Assembly: GCF_012062845.1 (NCBI RefSeq)
Contig: NZ_WWNB01000013.1
Span: 1-64,000 of the forward strand
Reading direction: 5' to 3'
DNA: 64,000 nucleotides
Source: Halomonas salinarum
GTDB taxonomy: Bacteria; Pseudomonadota; Gammaproteobacteria; Pseudomonadales; Halomonadaceae
The notes below the pieces were generated by a model. It saw nothing but the letters and a program-made list of their open reading frames with translations. It ran no database searches and had not been told where the DNA came from. Every line of letters begins with the position of its first letter. Within the stretch, counting starts at the first letter, position 1. A program made the translations under genes and the position numbers. This document shows positions 26,541 through 35,478 of the stretch, piece by piece.

Positions 26541-27491
26541 ATGAGCGACTTCAATCAACCGCTGGGTGGCAACGACATGCCGCGGTTCGGTGGGCCGGCG
26601 ACCATGATGCGGCTACCGGCACAGGCATCGGCTGCGGGCCTCGACGCCGCCTTCATCGGCATTCCGCTGGACATCGGCACCTCGAATCGTCCCGGGGCCC
26701 GCCTGGGGCCGCGCCAGATTCGCGATGAGTCCCGCATGCTGCGCCCTTACAACATGGCGACCCGCGCCGCGCCCTTCGACAGCCTGCAAGTAGCCGATAT
26801 CGGTGACGTGCCGATCAACACCTTTCACCTGCCCAAGAGCATCGACATCGTCAGCGACTTCTACGATGAGGTCCTGTCACATGGCTGTGTACCGCTCTCG
26901 CTGGGGGGAGATCACACCGCTACGCTGCCGGTGCTGCGTGCCATCGCCAAGAAGCACGGCCCGGTGGGCCTGATTCATATCGATGCCCATGCCGACGTCA
27001 ACGATCACATGTTCGGCGAGCCGATCGCCCATGGCACGCCGATGCGGCGCGCCCAGGAAGAAGGCCTGCTCGACAGCCGCCGCGTCGTCCAGATCGGCCT
27101 GCGTGGCACCGGCTATTCGGCCGAGGACTTCGACTGGTGTCGCGACCAGGGCTTCCGCGTGGTCACCGCCGAGCAGTGCTGGCACAAGTCGCTCGAGCCG
27201 CTGATGGCCGAAGTGCGCGAGCAGATGGGCGACGGCCCGGTGTACATCACCTTCGATATCGACGGCCTCGATCCGGCCTTCGCGCCGGGCACCGGCACCG
27301 TCGAGGCCGGCGGCCTGACCATGCCGCAGGGCATGGAGATCGTCCGTGGTGCCCAGGGCCTCAACGTGGTCGGCGGCGATCTGATGGAAGTCGCCCCTCC
27401 CTATGACCCCAGCGGCAACACCGCGCTGATGGGCGCCACCCTGCTCTACGAGATGCTCTGCATCCTGCCTGGCGTCAAGCACCGGGACTGA
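26541..27491 (+). CDS. gbuA: guanidinobutyrase (ureohydrolase family)
   Basis: A 316-residue arginase/agmatinase-family enzyme. The binuclear manganese ligands are all present: GGDHT, HIDAHADVND and FDIDGLDPAFAPGTGT. The start at MSDFNQPL has AAGGAG six bases upstream; an in-frame TTG at 26508 is less likely. Downstream genes for a ketoacid decarboxylase and an aldehyde dehydrogenase identify the substrate as 4-guanidinobutyrate, hydrolysed to GABA and urea, rather than agmatine. Guanidinopropionase or agmatinase remain alternatives by sequence alone. Confidence 0.85.
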   Translation: MSDFNQPLGGNDMPRFGGPATMMRLPAQASAAGLDAAFIGIPLDIGTSNRPGARLGPRQIRDESRMLRPYNMATRAAPFDSLQVADIGDVPINTFHLPKSIDIVSDFYDEVLSHGCVPLSLGGDHTATLPVLRAIAKKHGPVGLIHIDAHADVNDHMFGEPIAHGTPMRRAQEEGLLDSRRVVQIGLRGTGYSAEDFDWCRDQGFRVVTAEQCWHKSLEPLMAEVREQMGDGPVYITFDIDGLDPAFAPGTGTVEAGGLTMPQGMEIVRGAQGLNVVGGDLMEVAPPYDPSGNTALMGATLLYEMLCILPGVKHRD

Positions 27492-27551
27492 GCGTCAAGC
27501 GCTACGCAATGCCCAAGCAATACCCATTACAACTCCAACAGGTCATACCTC

Positions 27552-28937
27552 ATGTCTTCCGCACTCGACTCAAGCGACGAGATCGCTACCCGCCCGGAGC
27601 CTCTGAACCGCCGGGCTTTGCTGAAATTCCTGATTCCGTCTCTGATCGGGGTCAGCCTGTTCCTGGTGCCCTTCTCCGTCGGTGACAGCATCAATATCGG
27701 CATGGGCCTGATGGCCGACGGCCTCAAGGCGGCCCTGGGTGACGCCCTGCCCGCCATCGCCGTGGTCGTGCTGTGCCTGTCGGTACTGCTGACCGCCGTG
27801 GTCAAGTTTGCCAAGCCGGCCTGGAGCCGTCAGGGCAGCGCCAAGGAGCTCTTCGATGTCGCGCCGCTGTGGTTCGCGATGCGCGGCCTCGGGGCGCTGT
27901 TCGCGCTGATGACCTATTTCCAGGTCGGGCCTGCGTTCATCACCGCCGCCTTCACCGGTGGCGTGATGCTCAACGACCTGGCTCCCGTGCTGCTGACCTT
28001 CTTCTTCTTTGCGGCCATTCTGCTGCCGCTGTTGGTCGACTTCGGCTTCATGGAGTTCATCGGCAGTCTGGTGCGCAAGCCGTTCCGGGTCATCTTCGGC
28101 CTGCCCGGCCGCAGCGCCATCGATGCCACCGCCTCCTGGATGGGCTCCGGCACCGTCGGCGTGCTGATCACCACCCAGCAGTACGAACAGGGCTACTACA
28201 ACCAGCGCGAAGCGTCGGCCATCGCCACCAACTTCTCGATCGTCTCGATCGCCTTCGCCTTGCTGGTAACCAGCTTCATCGGCATCAACCATCTGTTCGT
28301 GCCCTTCTACCTGACCGTGGTGGTCTCGGGCCTGATCGCGGCGGTCATTGTCCCGCGTCTGCCGCCGCTGTCACGCAAGGCAAACACCTACCATGAGCCG
28401 GTCGGCTGCCAGATCGCCGAAGAGACCACCGCGGGCATGGGCCTTCTGCGCTACAGCCTGAGCATTGCCGTGGCCCGCGCCGAGACAGCCCCCGGTCCTC
28501 GTGCCCTGGCTCGCGTCGCCCTTTTCAACGTCGCCGATATCTTCCTCGGCCTGCTGCCATTGGTGATCGCCATCGGCACCGTGGCGCTGGTGCTCGCCGA
28601 GTTCACGCCGCTGTTCACCTGGCTCTCCTACCCGATGGTGCCGGTGCTTGAGTGGCTGCAGATTCCCGAGGCCGCCGCCGCCGCCCCGGCGACGCTGGTG
28701 GGCTTTGCCGACATGTTCCTGCCGGCGGTACTGGCCAAGGACATCGACAGCGAGCTGACCCGTTTCGTGATCGCCTGTTTGTCGCTGACTCAGCTGATCT
28801 ACATGTCGGAAATCGGCGCCCTGCTGCTCAAGTCGAAGATCCCGCTGAAACTCTGGGAGCTGGTGGTCATCTTCCTGCTGCGCACCGCCATCACCCTGCC
28901 GATCATCGCCCTGATCGCCCACGTCTTCGTCTTTTGA
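27552..28937 (+). CDS. YjiH-family membrane protein (nucleoside-recognition/Gate domain)
   Basis: A 461-residue protein with about 10-11 membrane helices. The central region with GRSAIDATASWMGSGTVGVL matches the Gate domain of YjiH-type proteins, whose substrates are mostly unknown. It sits between gbuA and the decarboxylase gene in the sigma-54-controlled operon, so it probably transports arginine, ketoarginine, guanidinobutyrate or a related guanidino compound. A weak AGGT precedes the ATG. It ends eight bases before the next gene. Confidence 0.85.
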   Translation: MSSALDSSDEIATRPEPLNRRALLKFLIPSLIGVSLFLVPFSVGDSINIGMGLMADGLKAALGDALPAIAVVVLCLSVLLTAVVKFAKPAWSRQGSAKELFDVAPLWFAMRGLGALFALMTYFQVGPAFITAAFTGGVMLNDLAPVLLTFFFFAAILLPLLVDFGFMEFIGSLVRKPFRVIFGLPGRSAIDATASWMGSGTVGVLITTQQYEQGYYNQREASAIATNFSIVSIAFALLVTSFIGINHLFVPFYLTVVVSGLIAAVIVPRLPPLSRKANTYHEPVGCQIAEETTAGMGLLRYSLSIAVARAETAPGPRALARVALFNVADIFLGLLPLVIAIGTVALVLAEFTPLFTWLSYPMVPVLEWLQIPEAAAAAPATLVGFADMFLPAVLAKDIDSELTRFVIACLSLTQLIYMSEIGALLLKSKIPLKLWELVVIFLLRTAITLPIIALIAHVFVF

Positions 28938-28945
28938 GGAGTTCA

Positions 28946-30544
28946 ATGATGACCTGTGCCGAACTTCTTATCGCCCTGCTGCGCGATCGTCATGGCGCCG
29001 ATACCGTCTTCGGTATCCCCGGTGTGCATACCGTGGAGCTCTACCGGGGCCTCGCCGACAGTGGCCTGCGTCACGTCACCCCGCGCCACGAGCAGGGGGC
29101 CGGTTTCATGGCCGACGGCTACGCACGCGCCACCGGCAAGCCCGGTGTCTGCTTCATCATTACCGGCCCCGGCATGACCAACATCGCAACCGCCATGGGT
29201 CAGGCGCTGGCAGATTCGGTGCCGATGCTTGTGATCTCAAGCGTCAATCGCCGTGACACCCTTGGCCGCGGCCAGGGACGCCTACACGAGTTGCCGAGCC
29301 AGCAACAGCTGCTATCAGGCGTTTCTCGTTTCAGCCACACCCTGCTCGAGCCGTCGGCCCTGCCGGAGGTATTGGCCCGGGCCTTTGCGGTCTTTAGCAG
29401 CATGCGCCCGGGGCCGGTGCACATCGAGATCCCCATCGATCTGTTCGATGCACCGGTGCCAATGCCGACGCAATGGCAGGCACCCGTCATCCATCGCCCG
29501 GCACCGGACCCGGCCGGGCTCGCCACCGCCGCTGCCTGGCTGCATGACGCCAAGCGGCCGCTGGTGCTGCTGGGCGGGGGCTGCGTCGCGGCCCCCGCGG
29601 CCGCCCGCGCGCTGGTCGAACGCCTGGATGCCCCCACCGTTACCACCATCAACGCCAAGGGCCTGCTGGGACGCCACCATCCGCTGGATCTGGGCGCCAA
29701 CGCGGCGCTGCCGGCGGTGCGTGAGCTGGCAAGGGAGGCCGATGTAATCCTCGCCATCGGCACCGAGCTCGGCGAGACCGACTATGACGTAGTATTCGAC
29801 GATGGCTTCCTGCTGACGGGCCGGCTGATCCGGGTCGATCTGGACCCCGAACAACTGGTGCGCAACCAGTCGCTTGCGCTTGGCTTGATCGCCGATGCCG
29901 GCGCCACCCTGGAGGCCCTCGCGGCCCACTTCCCGATAGTTCTGCCGCGACAGGGACGCCGTCGCACCGCCGCCGCGCTCGAAGCCCTGGCGCTGCCCCA
30001 GGACCCGGCATTCAAGCCCTTCGTGCCGCTCTTCGAGACGCTCGCCGAGGTGGTGCCCGAGGCGATTCTGGTAGGAGATTCCTGCGCCCCGGTCTATGCC
30101 GCCAATCACCTGGTCGCCCAGCCCGAGCCACGGCGCTTCTTCAACGCCTCGACCGGCTACGGCACCCTGGGTTACGGCCTGCCCGCCGCGCTCGGCGCCC
30201 AACTGGCCCGCCCGGACCTGCCGGTGGTGGCACTGGTTGGCGATGGCGGGGTGATGTTCACGCTCGCAGAAATTGCCACCGCCGTGGAGGAGCGCCTGCC
30301 GGTGGTGATCCTCTTATGGCACAACGGCGGCTACGAGGAGATTCGTCGTTACATGGCCGCCAACGGCGTCACCCCCATCGGCGTGAACCTGCATGCCCCC
30401 GATTTTCAGACCCTGGCCGGCGGTTTCGGCTGCCTCGCCACGCGGGCCGAGGACCCGAAAAGCCTGGCCAAGGCGTTATCGCAGCGCCCCGAGAAAGGCC
30501 CCTTGCTGATCGAAATCGACGCTCACCGCTGGCCGGCCGGCTGA
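28946..30544 (+). CDS. aruI: TPP-dependent 2-ketoarginine decarboxylase (AruI-like)
   Basis: A 532-residue thiamine-diphosphate enzyme of the acetolactate-synthase/decarboxylase family, with three domains. The N-terminal pyrimidine-binding domain has the catalytic Glu (in RHEQGAGFMADGYAR); a central domain spans about residues 190-330. The C-terminal PP domain carries GDGGVMFTLAEIATAVEE. The likely reaction is 5-guanidino-2-oxopentanoate to 4-guanidinobutyraldehyde and CO2, as in the arginine transaminase pathway of Pseudomonas. Neighbouring gbuA and aldehyde dehydrogenase genes support this specificity. GAGGAG precedes tandem ATGs at 28946 and 28949; either may be used. Confidence 0.85.
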   Translation: MMTCAELLIALLRDRHGADTVFGIPGVHTVELYRGLADSGLRHVTPRHEQGAGFMADGYARATGKPGVCFIITGPGMTNIATAMGQALADSVPMLVISSVNRRDTLGRGQGRLHELPSQQQLLSGVSRFSHTLLEPSALPEVLARAFAVFSSMRPGPVHIEIPIDLFDAPVPMPTQWQAPVIHRPAPDPAGLATAAAWLHDAKRPLVLLGGGCVAAPAAARALVERLDAPTVTTINAKGLLGRHHPLDLGANAALPAVRELAREADVILAIGTELGETDYDVVFDDGFLLTGRLIRVDLDPEQLVRNQSLALGLIADAGATLEALAAHFPIVLPRQGRRRTAAALEALALPQDPAFKPFVPLFETLAEVVPEAILVGDSCAPVYAANHLVAQPEPRRFFNASTGYGTLGYGLPAALGAQLARPDLPVVALVGDGGVMFTLAEIATAVEERLPVVILLWHNGGYEEIRRYMAANGVTPIGVNLHAPDFQTLAGGFGCLATRAEDPKSLAKALSQRPEKGPLLIEIDAHRWPAG

Positions 30545-30607
30545 CAACCTCGACTACTGTCTGCGACACCACGATCTATGACATCACGACCTATGACGGA
30601 GCGCGTC

Positions 30608-32053
30608 ATGCACAAGCTCGACAAGCAGTTCATCAACAATCATTGGGTGGCCAGTCACGGACAGCGCCGACTGGCCGTCATGGATCCCTTCCGCGAAGAG
30701 ATGATCGCCGAGATCACCGCCGGTGACGCCGCCGATGTCGAGGCCGCCGTTGCCGCGGCCCGCCAGGCGCAGCCGGCATGGCAGGCTCTGGGTGGCAAGG
30801 CGCGCGGCGACTACCTGGACGCCTTTGCCGAGGCACTGAGCGCCCGCCGCGACGAACTGATCCGGGTCTCGTCCACCAATAACGGCAAGGCGCTGATGGA
30901 AGCCGGCATTGATCTTGACGATGCCATAGCCTGCTATCGCTACTATGCCGGCCAGGCCCGGGCCCTGGAGGCTCGTCAGGGGCGCCTGGTGGAGCATGCC
31001 ATGGAGGGCGTCGAAGCTCGCTGCTATGAAGACCCGGCGGGCGTGGTCGGCCTGATCGCGCCCTGGAACTTCCCCCTGGTGACCAGCGCCTGGAAGCTCG
31101 CACCGGCGCTTGCCGCCGGCTGCACCGCGGTCTTCAAGCCTTCGGAAGTCACACCGCTGCCCGAGCTGGCCCTGGCCGAGATCGCTCTCGAGATCGGCCT
31201 GCCCGCCGGTGTGATCAACTTGCTGCACGGTGACGGCGACGGCATCGGCGCCCCCCTGACGCAGCATCCCGGCATCGACAAGCTCTCCTTCACCGGCAGC
31301 AACGCCGTCGGCGAGAAGGTCATGCAGGCTGCTGCCCATGGCGCACGAGGTGTCTCCCTGGAGCTTGGCGGCAAGTCGCCGATTCTGGTGCTCGACGATG
31401 CCGACGTCGCAAAGGCCGCCGATTGGGTGATGGCCGGCATCTTCTTCAACAGCGGCCAGATCTGCTCGGCCACCTCGCGCCTGATCGTGCATGAGGCGAT
31501 CAGCGAGTCGCTGTATGCCGCGCTCGGCGAGCGCATCGATGCGCTGACGCTGGGCGACCCGCTGGATGAGGCCAGCGACATGGGCCCGATGACCAGCGCC
31601 CGCCAGCGCGATGCCGTGCAGTCCTACCTGGCACTGGCCGAGCGCGAAGAGCTCGAGGCCGTGCGCGACGCCCGCCACCGCCGCCTGCCGTCTCAGGGCT
31701 ACTTCGTGGCGCCGACGCTATATCGCGATGTGCCTGAGGATAGCCGCCTGTGGCGTGAGGAAATCTTCGGCCCGGTGCTGTGCGCGAGGAACGTGACAAG
31801 CGAAGAAGAGGCGATCGCGCTCGCCAATGACTCCGCGTTTGGCCTGGCCGCCACCGTGATCAGCGGTGATGCCGAGCGCGCCAAGCGCGTCGGCCGCGCC
31901 CTGAGAGCCGGCAGCATCTGGTTCAATACCGAGCAACTGGTACTGCCCGAAACCGGTTGGGGTGGCTTTGGCATCAGCGGCATCGGCCGCGAACTGGGGC
32001 CCTGGGGCCTGGCTGGCTATCTCGAGGTCAAGCATATCGTCGGCCCCGCCTGA
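30608..32053 (+). CDS. kauB: 4-guanidinobutyraldehyde dehydrogenase (ALDH family)
   Basis: A 481-residue NAD(P)-dependent aldehyde dehydrogenase. It has the nucleotide site FTGSNAVGEK, catalytic Glu in LELGGKSP and catalytic Cys in NSGQICSATSRL. Sequence alone suggests a betaine/amino-aldehyde dehydrogenase. Its place as last gene of the gbuA-transporter-decarboxylase operon points to 4-guanidinobutyraldehyde oxidation to 4-guanidinobutyrate. The start at MHKLDKQF has GGAG six bases upstream. A strong terminator follows. An alternative role in betaine or polyamine metabolism cannot be excluded. Confidence 0.82.
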   Translation: MHKLDKQFINNHWVASHGQRRLAVMDPFREEMIAEITAGDAADVEAAVAAARQAQPAWQALGGKARGDYLDAFAEALSARRDELIRVSSTNNGKALMEAGIDLDDAIACYRYYAGQARALEARQGRLVEHAMEGVEARCYEDPAGVVGLIAPWNFPLVTSAWKLAPALAAGCTAVFKPSEVTPLPELALAEIALEIGLPAGVINLLHGDGDGIGAPLTQHPGIDKLSFTGSNAVGEKVMQAAAHGARGVSLELGGKSPILVLDDADVAKAADWVMAGIFFNSGQICSATSRLIVHEAISESLYAALGERIDALTLGDPLDEASDMGPMTSARQRDAVQSYLALAEREELEAVRDARHRRLPSQGYFVAPTLYRDVPEDSRLWREEIFGPVLCARNVTSEEEAIALANDSAFGLAATVISGDAERAKRVGRALRAGSIWFNTEQLVLPETGWGGFGISGIGRELGPWGLAGYLEVKHIVGPA

Positions 32054-32095
32054 GCCACGCGGCGATCCGACACCGGACCGCCGTTGCGCTTGCCA

Positions 32096-32127
32096 AAAAA
32101 AGAGACCGCCGCGGCGGTCTCTTTTTT
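32096..32127. terminator. bidirectional Rho-independent terminator
   Basis: A fully palindromic element: A6, then GAGACCGCCG paired with CGGCGGTCTC, then T6. It ends the ketoarginine operon (plus) and also the convergent small gene at 32175 (minus). Confidence 0.9.
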
Positions 32128-32174
32128 CGTTCAGCTTGTGTTTCGTGTGCGCCTGTCAGCAGGCGCAGGAGCCA

Positions 32175-32513
32175 TCAGGCGGCGCCGGGCACTTCAGCGA
32201 AGTGGTTACAGGCATGATGATAAAGGATGCTGGCATAGCCATTGCGATTAAGAAGCTTGTGGATCTTGGCCGGATCCTGATCTTCGAGGGCGCGGTGCAG
32301 CTTGGCCTGCTGCTCTGAATCGATAGCCTCATACCAGTGGAAGGGCGTGCCTTCGGCTTGGGCCTGTTCGGCCTTCTGCATGAGATCAATCTCCACTCGA
32401 CCGCCCTGTTGATAGAGCAGGTCGTAGCCTTCCTGGCGCTCCGCGGCGGGAACATCACAGGGCTTCTCCATCGCTTCCAGTACATTGACGTAGTAATAGC
32501 TAAGCGGCTGCAT
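32175..32513 (-). CDS. conserved-looking small protein of unknown function
   Basis: A 112-residue soluble protein starting MQPLSYYYVNVLEAMEKP, with AAGGAG five bases before the ATG. It is acidic, rich in Tyr/Glu/Gln and predicted mostly helical. A segment AKIHKLLNRNGYASILYHHACNHF near the end has several histidines and a cysteine that could bind metal. No family is recognised. It stands alone, sharing a bidirectional terminator with the convergent kauB. Confidence 0.7.
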   Translation of the reverse strand: MQPLSYYYVNVLEAMEKPCDVPAAERQEGYDLLYQQGGRVEIDLMQKAEQAQAEGTPFHWYEAIDSEQQAKLHRALEDQDPAKIHKLLNRNGYASILYHHACNHFAEVPGAA

Positions 32514-32810
32514 CTCGGCTCCTTCTAAGGAAATTGTTGTCTCGCCAACGAGCGTTTTGCCGTTATTACCGGCCACTCCACCATGGGAGGGCTCACTTCG
32601 AGTGTATCTCACACACGGCGATCCGACAGCCATCTGAGCATGCCATATTGCGCTTCGCCCTCTGTGTTCTGAAAGCGTCCACATTGCCATTCTCATCACG
32701 ACCCTGTAAGGATGAATTCTCCTACCTTCATTTCGCTGACCAGCAGATGTGCCATGACTCGACCCGCTTCGCTCTCACTGACAGAGACCACCTCACTGAC
32801 AGAGGCCACA

Positions 32811-33236
32811 ATGAGCGCTGACGGCTTGCCCGCCTGGGGCAAGGAATGCCTGATCTCGCTTTTTATCGCGGTCTGTCTCGCCATCCTAACACTTGGCGCC
32901 GGGATCCTTTTCAGGGCGCAAGGGCTTGGCTGGCTGGCGGTTGGCCCGCTGGTGGTGTCGGTTGGCTGGGTCCTGGCTTGGGGGTTCGTGCTGGTGCGTC
33001 ACCTCCACAGATCGCTGACCGGCGCCCTGGGCTTCTGGCTTCTTCAGGGAACGCTATGGCACGGCAGCTACCGAGATGGGCCGATGAGTGGGCTCGAGAC
33101 GGCGCTACTGGTCACCTGGGCACTCGCGCTGATTGGCCTGGCCATCGCCCTGGTATCGCTCTGGATCCAACAGACGCTCAGATACCAGGGGAGACGCATT
33201 CAAGGGACGACGACCGCGTTTTCACCCATCACCTGA
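32811..33236 (+). CDS. small integral membrane protein, unknown
   Basis: A 141-residue protein (MSADGLPAWGKEC start) with about four hydrophobic segments, e.g. LISLFIAVCLAILTLGAGILF, LAVGPLVVSVGWVLAWGFVLV and ALLVTWALALIGLAIALVSLW. The start chosen has AGAGG upstream; the frame is open back to 32712 with Thr/Ser-rich text. No domain is recognised, and no operon partner is evident. The 297 bp upstream to 32513 shows no other gene. Confidence 0.55.
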   Translation: MSADGLPAWGKECLISLFIAVCLAILTLGAGILFRAQGLGWLAVGPLVVSVGWVLAWGFVLVRHLHRSLTGALGFWLLQGTLWHGSYRDGPMSGLETALLVTWALALIGLAIALVSLWIQQTLRYQGRRIQGTTTAFSPIT

Positions 33237-33380
33237 TAGCCCCTCCACCTTGCGCGCAGCACCACACACGCTGGCAAGCGGGTCATCTATACTGCTTGCA
33301 GCAGGCCTCGCCGGTCACCTACCAGGCTTCTCCAGAGGCTGGTTCCCGTCAAAGATATGCGCATACCGCATATCTCGTAT

Positions 33381-33406
33381 CAGTATTCATCAGTTCCCGA
33401 ATACTG
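33381..33406. promoter_or_regulatory. 8-bp inverted repeat, candidate operator
   Basis: CAGTATTC (33381-33388) and GAATACTG (33399-33406) form a perfect dyad with a 10-bp spacer, overlapping the -35 of the candidate promoter below. Its place 84 bp upstream of the PfpI-like gene suggests a repressor site. Confidence 0.45.
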
Positions 33407-33422
33407 CATGCCTCTCTAGAAT
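33394..33422 (+). promoter_or_regulatory. candidate promoter of the PfpI-like gene
   Basis: TTCCCG (33394-33399), a 17-bp spacer and TAGAAT (33417-33422). The -35 is poor, which would fit a regulated promoter. Confidence 0.4.
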
Positions 33423-33489
33423 GGCCAATATTCGTTAGGCAACGCCCACACCCTTCACGCGCTATTCAAGACATCAGCAGGAGCCTCAT

Positions 33490-34176
33490 ATGAGTCAACG
33501 TATTCTGATGGTACTGACCTCACACGACCAGCTAGGCGACACCGGCAACAAGACCGGCTTCTGGCTGGAGGAGCTGGCGGCGCCCTATTACGCCTGCCTG
33601 GATGCCGGCGCCGAGGTGACGCTGGCTTCGCCCAAGGGTGGCCAGCCACCGCTCGACCCTGCCAGTGATGCACAAGACAGCCAGACCGACGCCACCCGCC
33701 GCTTCAAGCAGGACGATGCGGCCAATGCGCAGCTCGCCACCACGCATCGTCTGGCGGACATCAAGGCCGACGACTTCGACGCCATCTTCTATCCGGGGGG
33801 CCACGGCCCGCTATGGGACCTGGTCGACGATGCCGACTCGATCCGCCTGATCGAGACCTTCTGGGCTCAGCAGAAACCCGTCGCGGCGGTCTGTCATGCG
33901 CCCATCGTGCTACTCCATGCCCGTGACGAGAAAGGCGAGCCGCTGGTCAAGGGGCGTGACGTTACCGGCTTCACCAATGGCGAAGAAGAGGCCGTGGGCC
34001 TGACCAACATCGTCCCGCATCTGGTGGAAAACGCACTGATCGACTGCGGCGCCCACTACTCCAAGGCCGATGACTTCACGCCCTACACCCGCCGTGATGG
34101 CCGCTTGATCACCGGGCAGAATCCGCCCTCTTCCGAGCCGGTGGCCAAGGTGCTACTCGAGGCACTGGGTCTGTAA
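33490..34176 (+). CDS. DJ-1/PfpI (Hsp31-like) glutamine-amidotransferase-fold protein
   Basis: A 228-residue protein of the DJ-1/PfpI superfamily. The nucleophile elbow reads AAVCHAP with the family cysteine; the upstream YPGGHGPLWDL supplies the oxyanion region. N-terminal residues follow the Hsp31/HchA-like subgroup (VLTSHDQLGDTGNKTGFWLEE). Members act as glyoxalase III, deglycase or chaperone. GGAG lies six bases upstream. It is followed by dkgB, another carbonyl-handling enzyme, so reactive-aldehyde detoxification is a reasonable joint role. Confidence 0.9.
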   Translation: MSQRILMVLTSHDQLGDTGNKTGFWLEELAAPYYACLDAGAEVTLASPKGGQPPLDPASDAQDSQTDATRRFKQDDAANAQLATTHRLADIKADDFDAIFYPGGHGPLWDLVDDADSIRLIETFWAQQKPVAAVCHAPIVLLHARDEKGEPLVKGRDVTGFTNGEEEAVGLTNIVPHLVENALIDCGAHYSKADDFTPYTRRDGRLITGQNPPSSEPVAKVLLEALGL

Positions 34177-34327
34177 ACCGCCTGTATTCATCGAATGTGG
34201 ATCATCCCGCCCTTGGATATGGCCGGGGTGATATCAGCGCTTTTCAGTCGGCTACCGACGCATGGCGACCTTGTGACCCACGACCGCTCGCCATGTACCG
34301 CTTCGCGATCAACGCTACGGAGACTGC

Positions 34328-35140
34328 ATGACTCAGCACACCATGATGCCCAATCCCGGGCTTGGCACCTTCCGTCTCAAGGGCGACACCCTCAAGAGCG
34401 CCGTCACCACCGCACTGGAACTCGGCTATCGGCATATCGATACCGCCCAGATGTATGGCAACGAGGCCGAGGTCGGCCAGGCCATCGCCGATAGCCAGGT
34501 CCCGCGGGACGAGATCTTCCTGACCACCAAGGTCTGGTACGACACCCTCGCCCCCGAGGCACTCAAGCAAAGCGTCGACGAGAGCCTTGAAAAGCTTGGC
34601 ACCGAGCAGGTGGACCTGTTGCTGATCCACTGGCCGTCGCCGAATGATGAAGTGCCGATGCGCGATTACCTCACCGCCCTGCGCGAGGTGCAGAAGGCCA
34701 GCAAGACGCGCCATATCGGCGTCTCCAACTTCACCACTGCGCAGATCGACCAGGCGGTGGATATCCTTGGCGAAGGCGCGCTGCTGACCAATCAGATCGA
34801 GGTCCACCCCTTCCTGCAGAACCGCAAGCTGGTGGAGCACTGCAAGCGTCATGACATCGCGGTCACCGCCTTCATGCCGCTGGCCGTGGGCAAGGTGATG
34901 GAGGACGAGACCCTCAAGCGCATCGCCGCAAACCACGATGCGACGCCGGCTCAGATCACCCTGGCCTGGCTGCAGGCGCTGGATATCGTGACCTTCCCGT
35001 CATCCACCAAGGCCGATCATCTCAAGAGCAACCTTGAGGCGCTCTCGATCACCCTGAGCCAGGATGAACTCGATGAGATCGCGACTCTTGACCGGGGAGA
35101 ACGCATCGCCAACCCGGACTTCGCCCCCCGCTGGGACTGA
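34328..35140 (+). CDS. dkgB: 2,5-didehydrogluconate reductase B (aldo/keto reductase)
   Basis: A 270-residue NADPH-dependent AKR5-type reductase. The catalytic tetrad is visible: Asp and Tyr in DTAQMYGNE, Lys in TTKVW, His in LLIHWPSPNDE. The sequence parallels E. coli DkgB along its whole length (GLGTFRLK opening, FAPRWD ending), which reduces methylglyoxal and 2,5-diketo-D-gluconate. GGAG precedes the ATG. It lies 151 bp after the PfpI-like gene. Confidence 0.92.
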   Translation: MTQHTMMPNPGLGTFRLKGDTLKSAVTTALELGYRHIDTAQMYGNEAEVGQAIADSQVPRDEIFLTTKVWYDTLAPEALKQSVDESLEKLGTEQVDLLLIHWPSPNDEVPMRDYLTALREVQKASKTRHIGVSNFTTAQIDQAVDILGEGALLTNQIEVHPFLQNRKLVEHCKRHDIAVTAFMPLAVGKVMEDETLKRIAANHDATPAQITLAWLQALDIVTFPSSTKADHLKSNLEALSITLSQDELDEIATLDRGERIANPDFAPRWD

Positions 35141-35177
35141 TCGCGAACGCAGCGCACTTCACAAACACCATGATTTA

Positions 35178-35260
35178 GCCGGAAACAGAGGACTGTAGAC
35201 ATGGGGCCGGAAACACAGGGCCGGAAACACAGGACCGCAAACATCGGGCCGTAAAACCGG
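35178..35260. repeat. imperfect tandem repeat downstream of dkgB
   Basis: A unit close to GGCCGGAAACACAG recurs about five to six times with increasing decay (e.g. at 35178, 35206, 35219, 35234, 35248). It lies between the dkgB stop and its terminator. Apart from this and the terminator, the 338-bp spacer 35141-35478 holds nothing recognisable. Confidence 0.65.
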
Positions 35261-35294
35261 CCGTTAAAATCTCCGGAAAAATGCGCTGACATGC

Positions 35295-35332
35295 AAAAGG
35301 GGCGGTGGCCATTAGCCACCGCCCCTTTTTTT
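35295..35332. terminator. strong Rho-independent terminator after dkgB
   Basis: A 15-bp perfect stem (AAAAGGGGCGGTGGC / GCCACCGCCCCTTTT) with a five-base loop and a T7 tract on the plus strand. The A-rich left flank could also end minus-strand transcription from 35479. Confidence 0.92.
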
Positions 35333-35478
35333 ACCTGTAGTTAGCGACTGCCCTGGCCACGATGCTCAGGTTCACCTCTTTGCCGAGTGACTGCCGTCGC
35401 GCCCCCACAAGCATTAACCCAAAGGCTTATGAGAAACCGCCCTGAGTGTCGCTCTCAGTGCCGCTCTCAGTGTGGCGA

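Noticed and set aside
35178-35260. CRISPR array
   Set aside because: Units are about 14 bp, contiguous and decaying, with no regular spacers; no CRISPR or cas gene was seen anywhere in the window.
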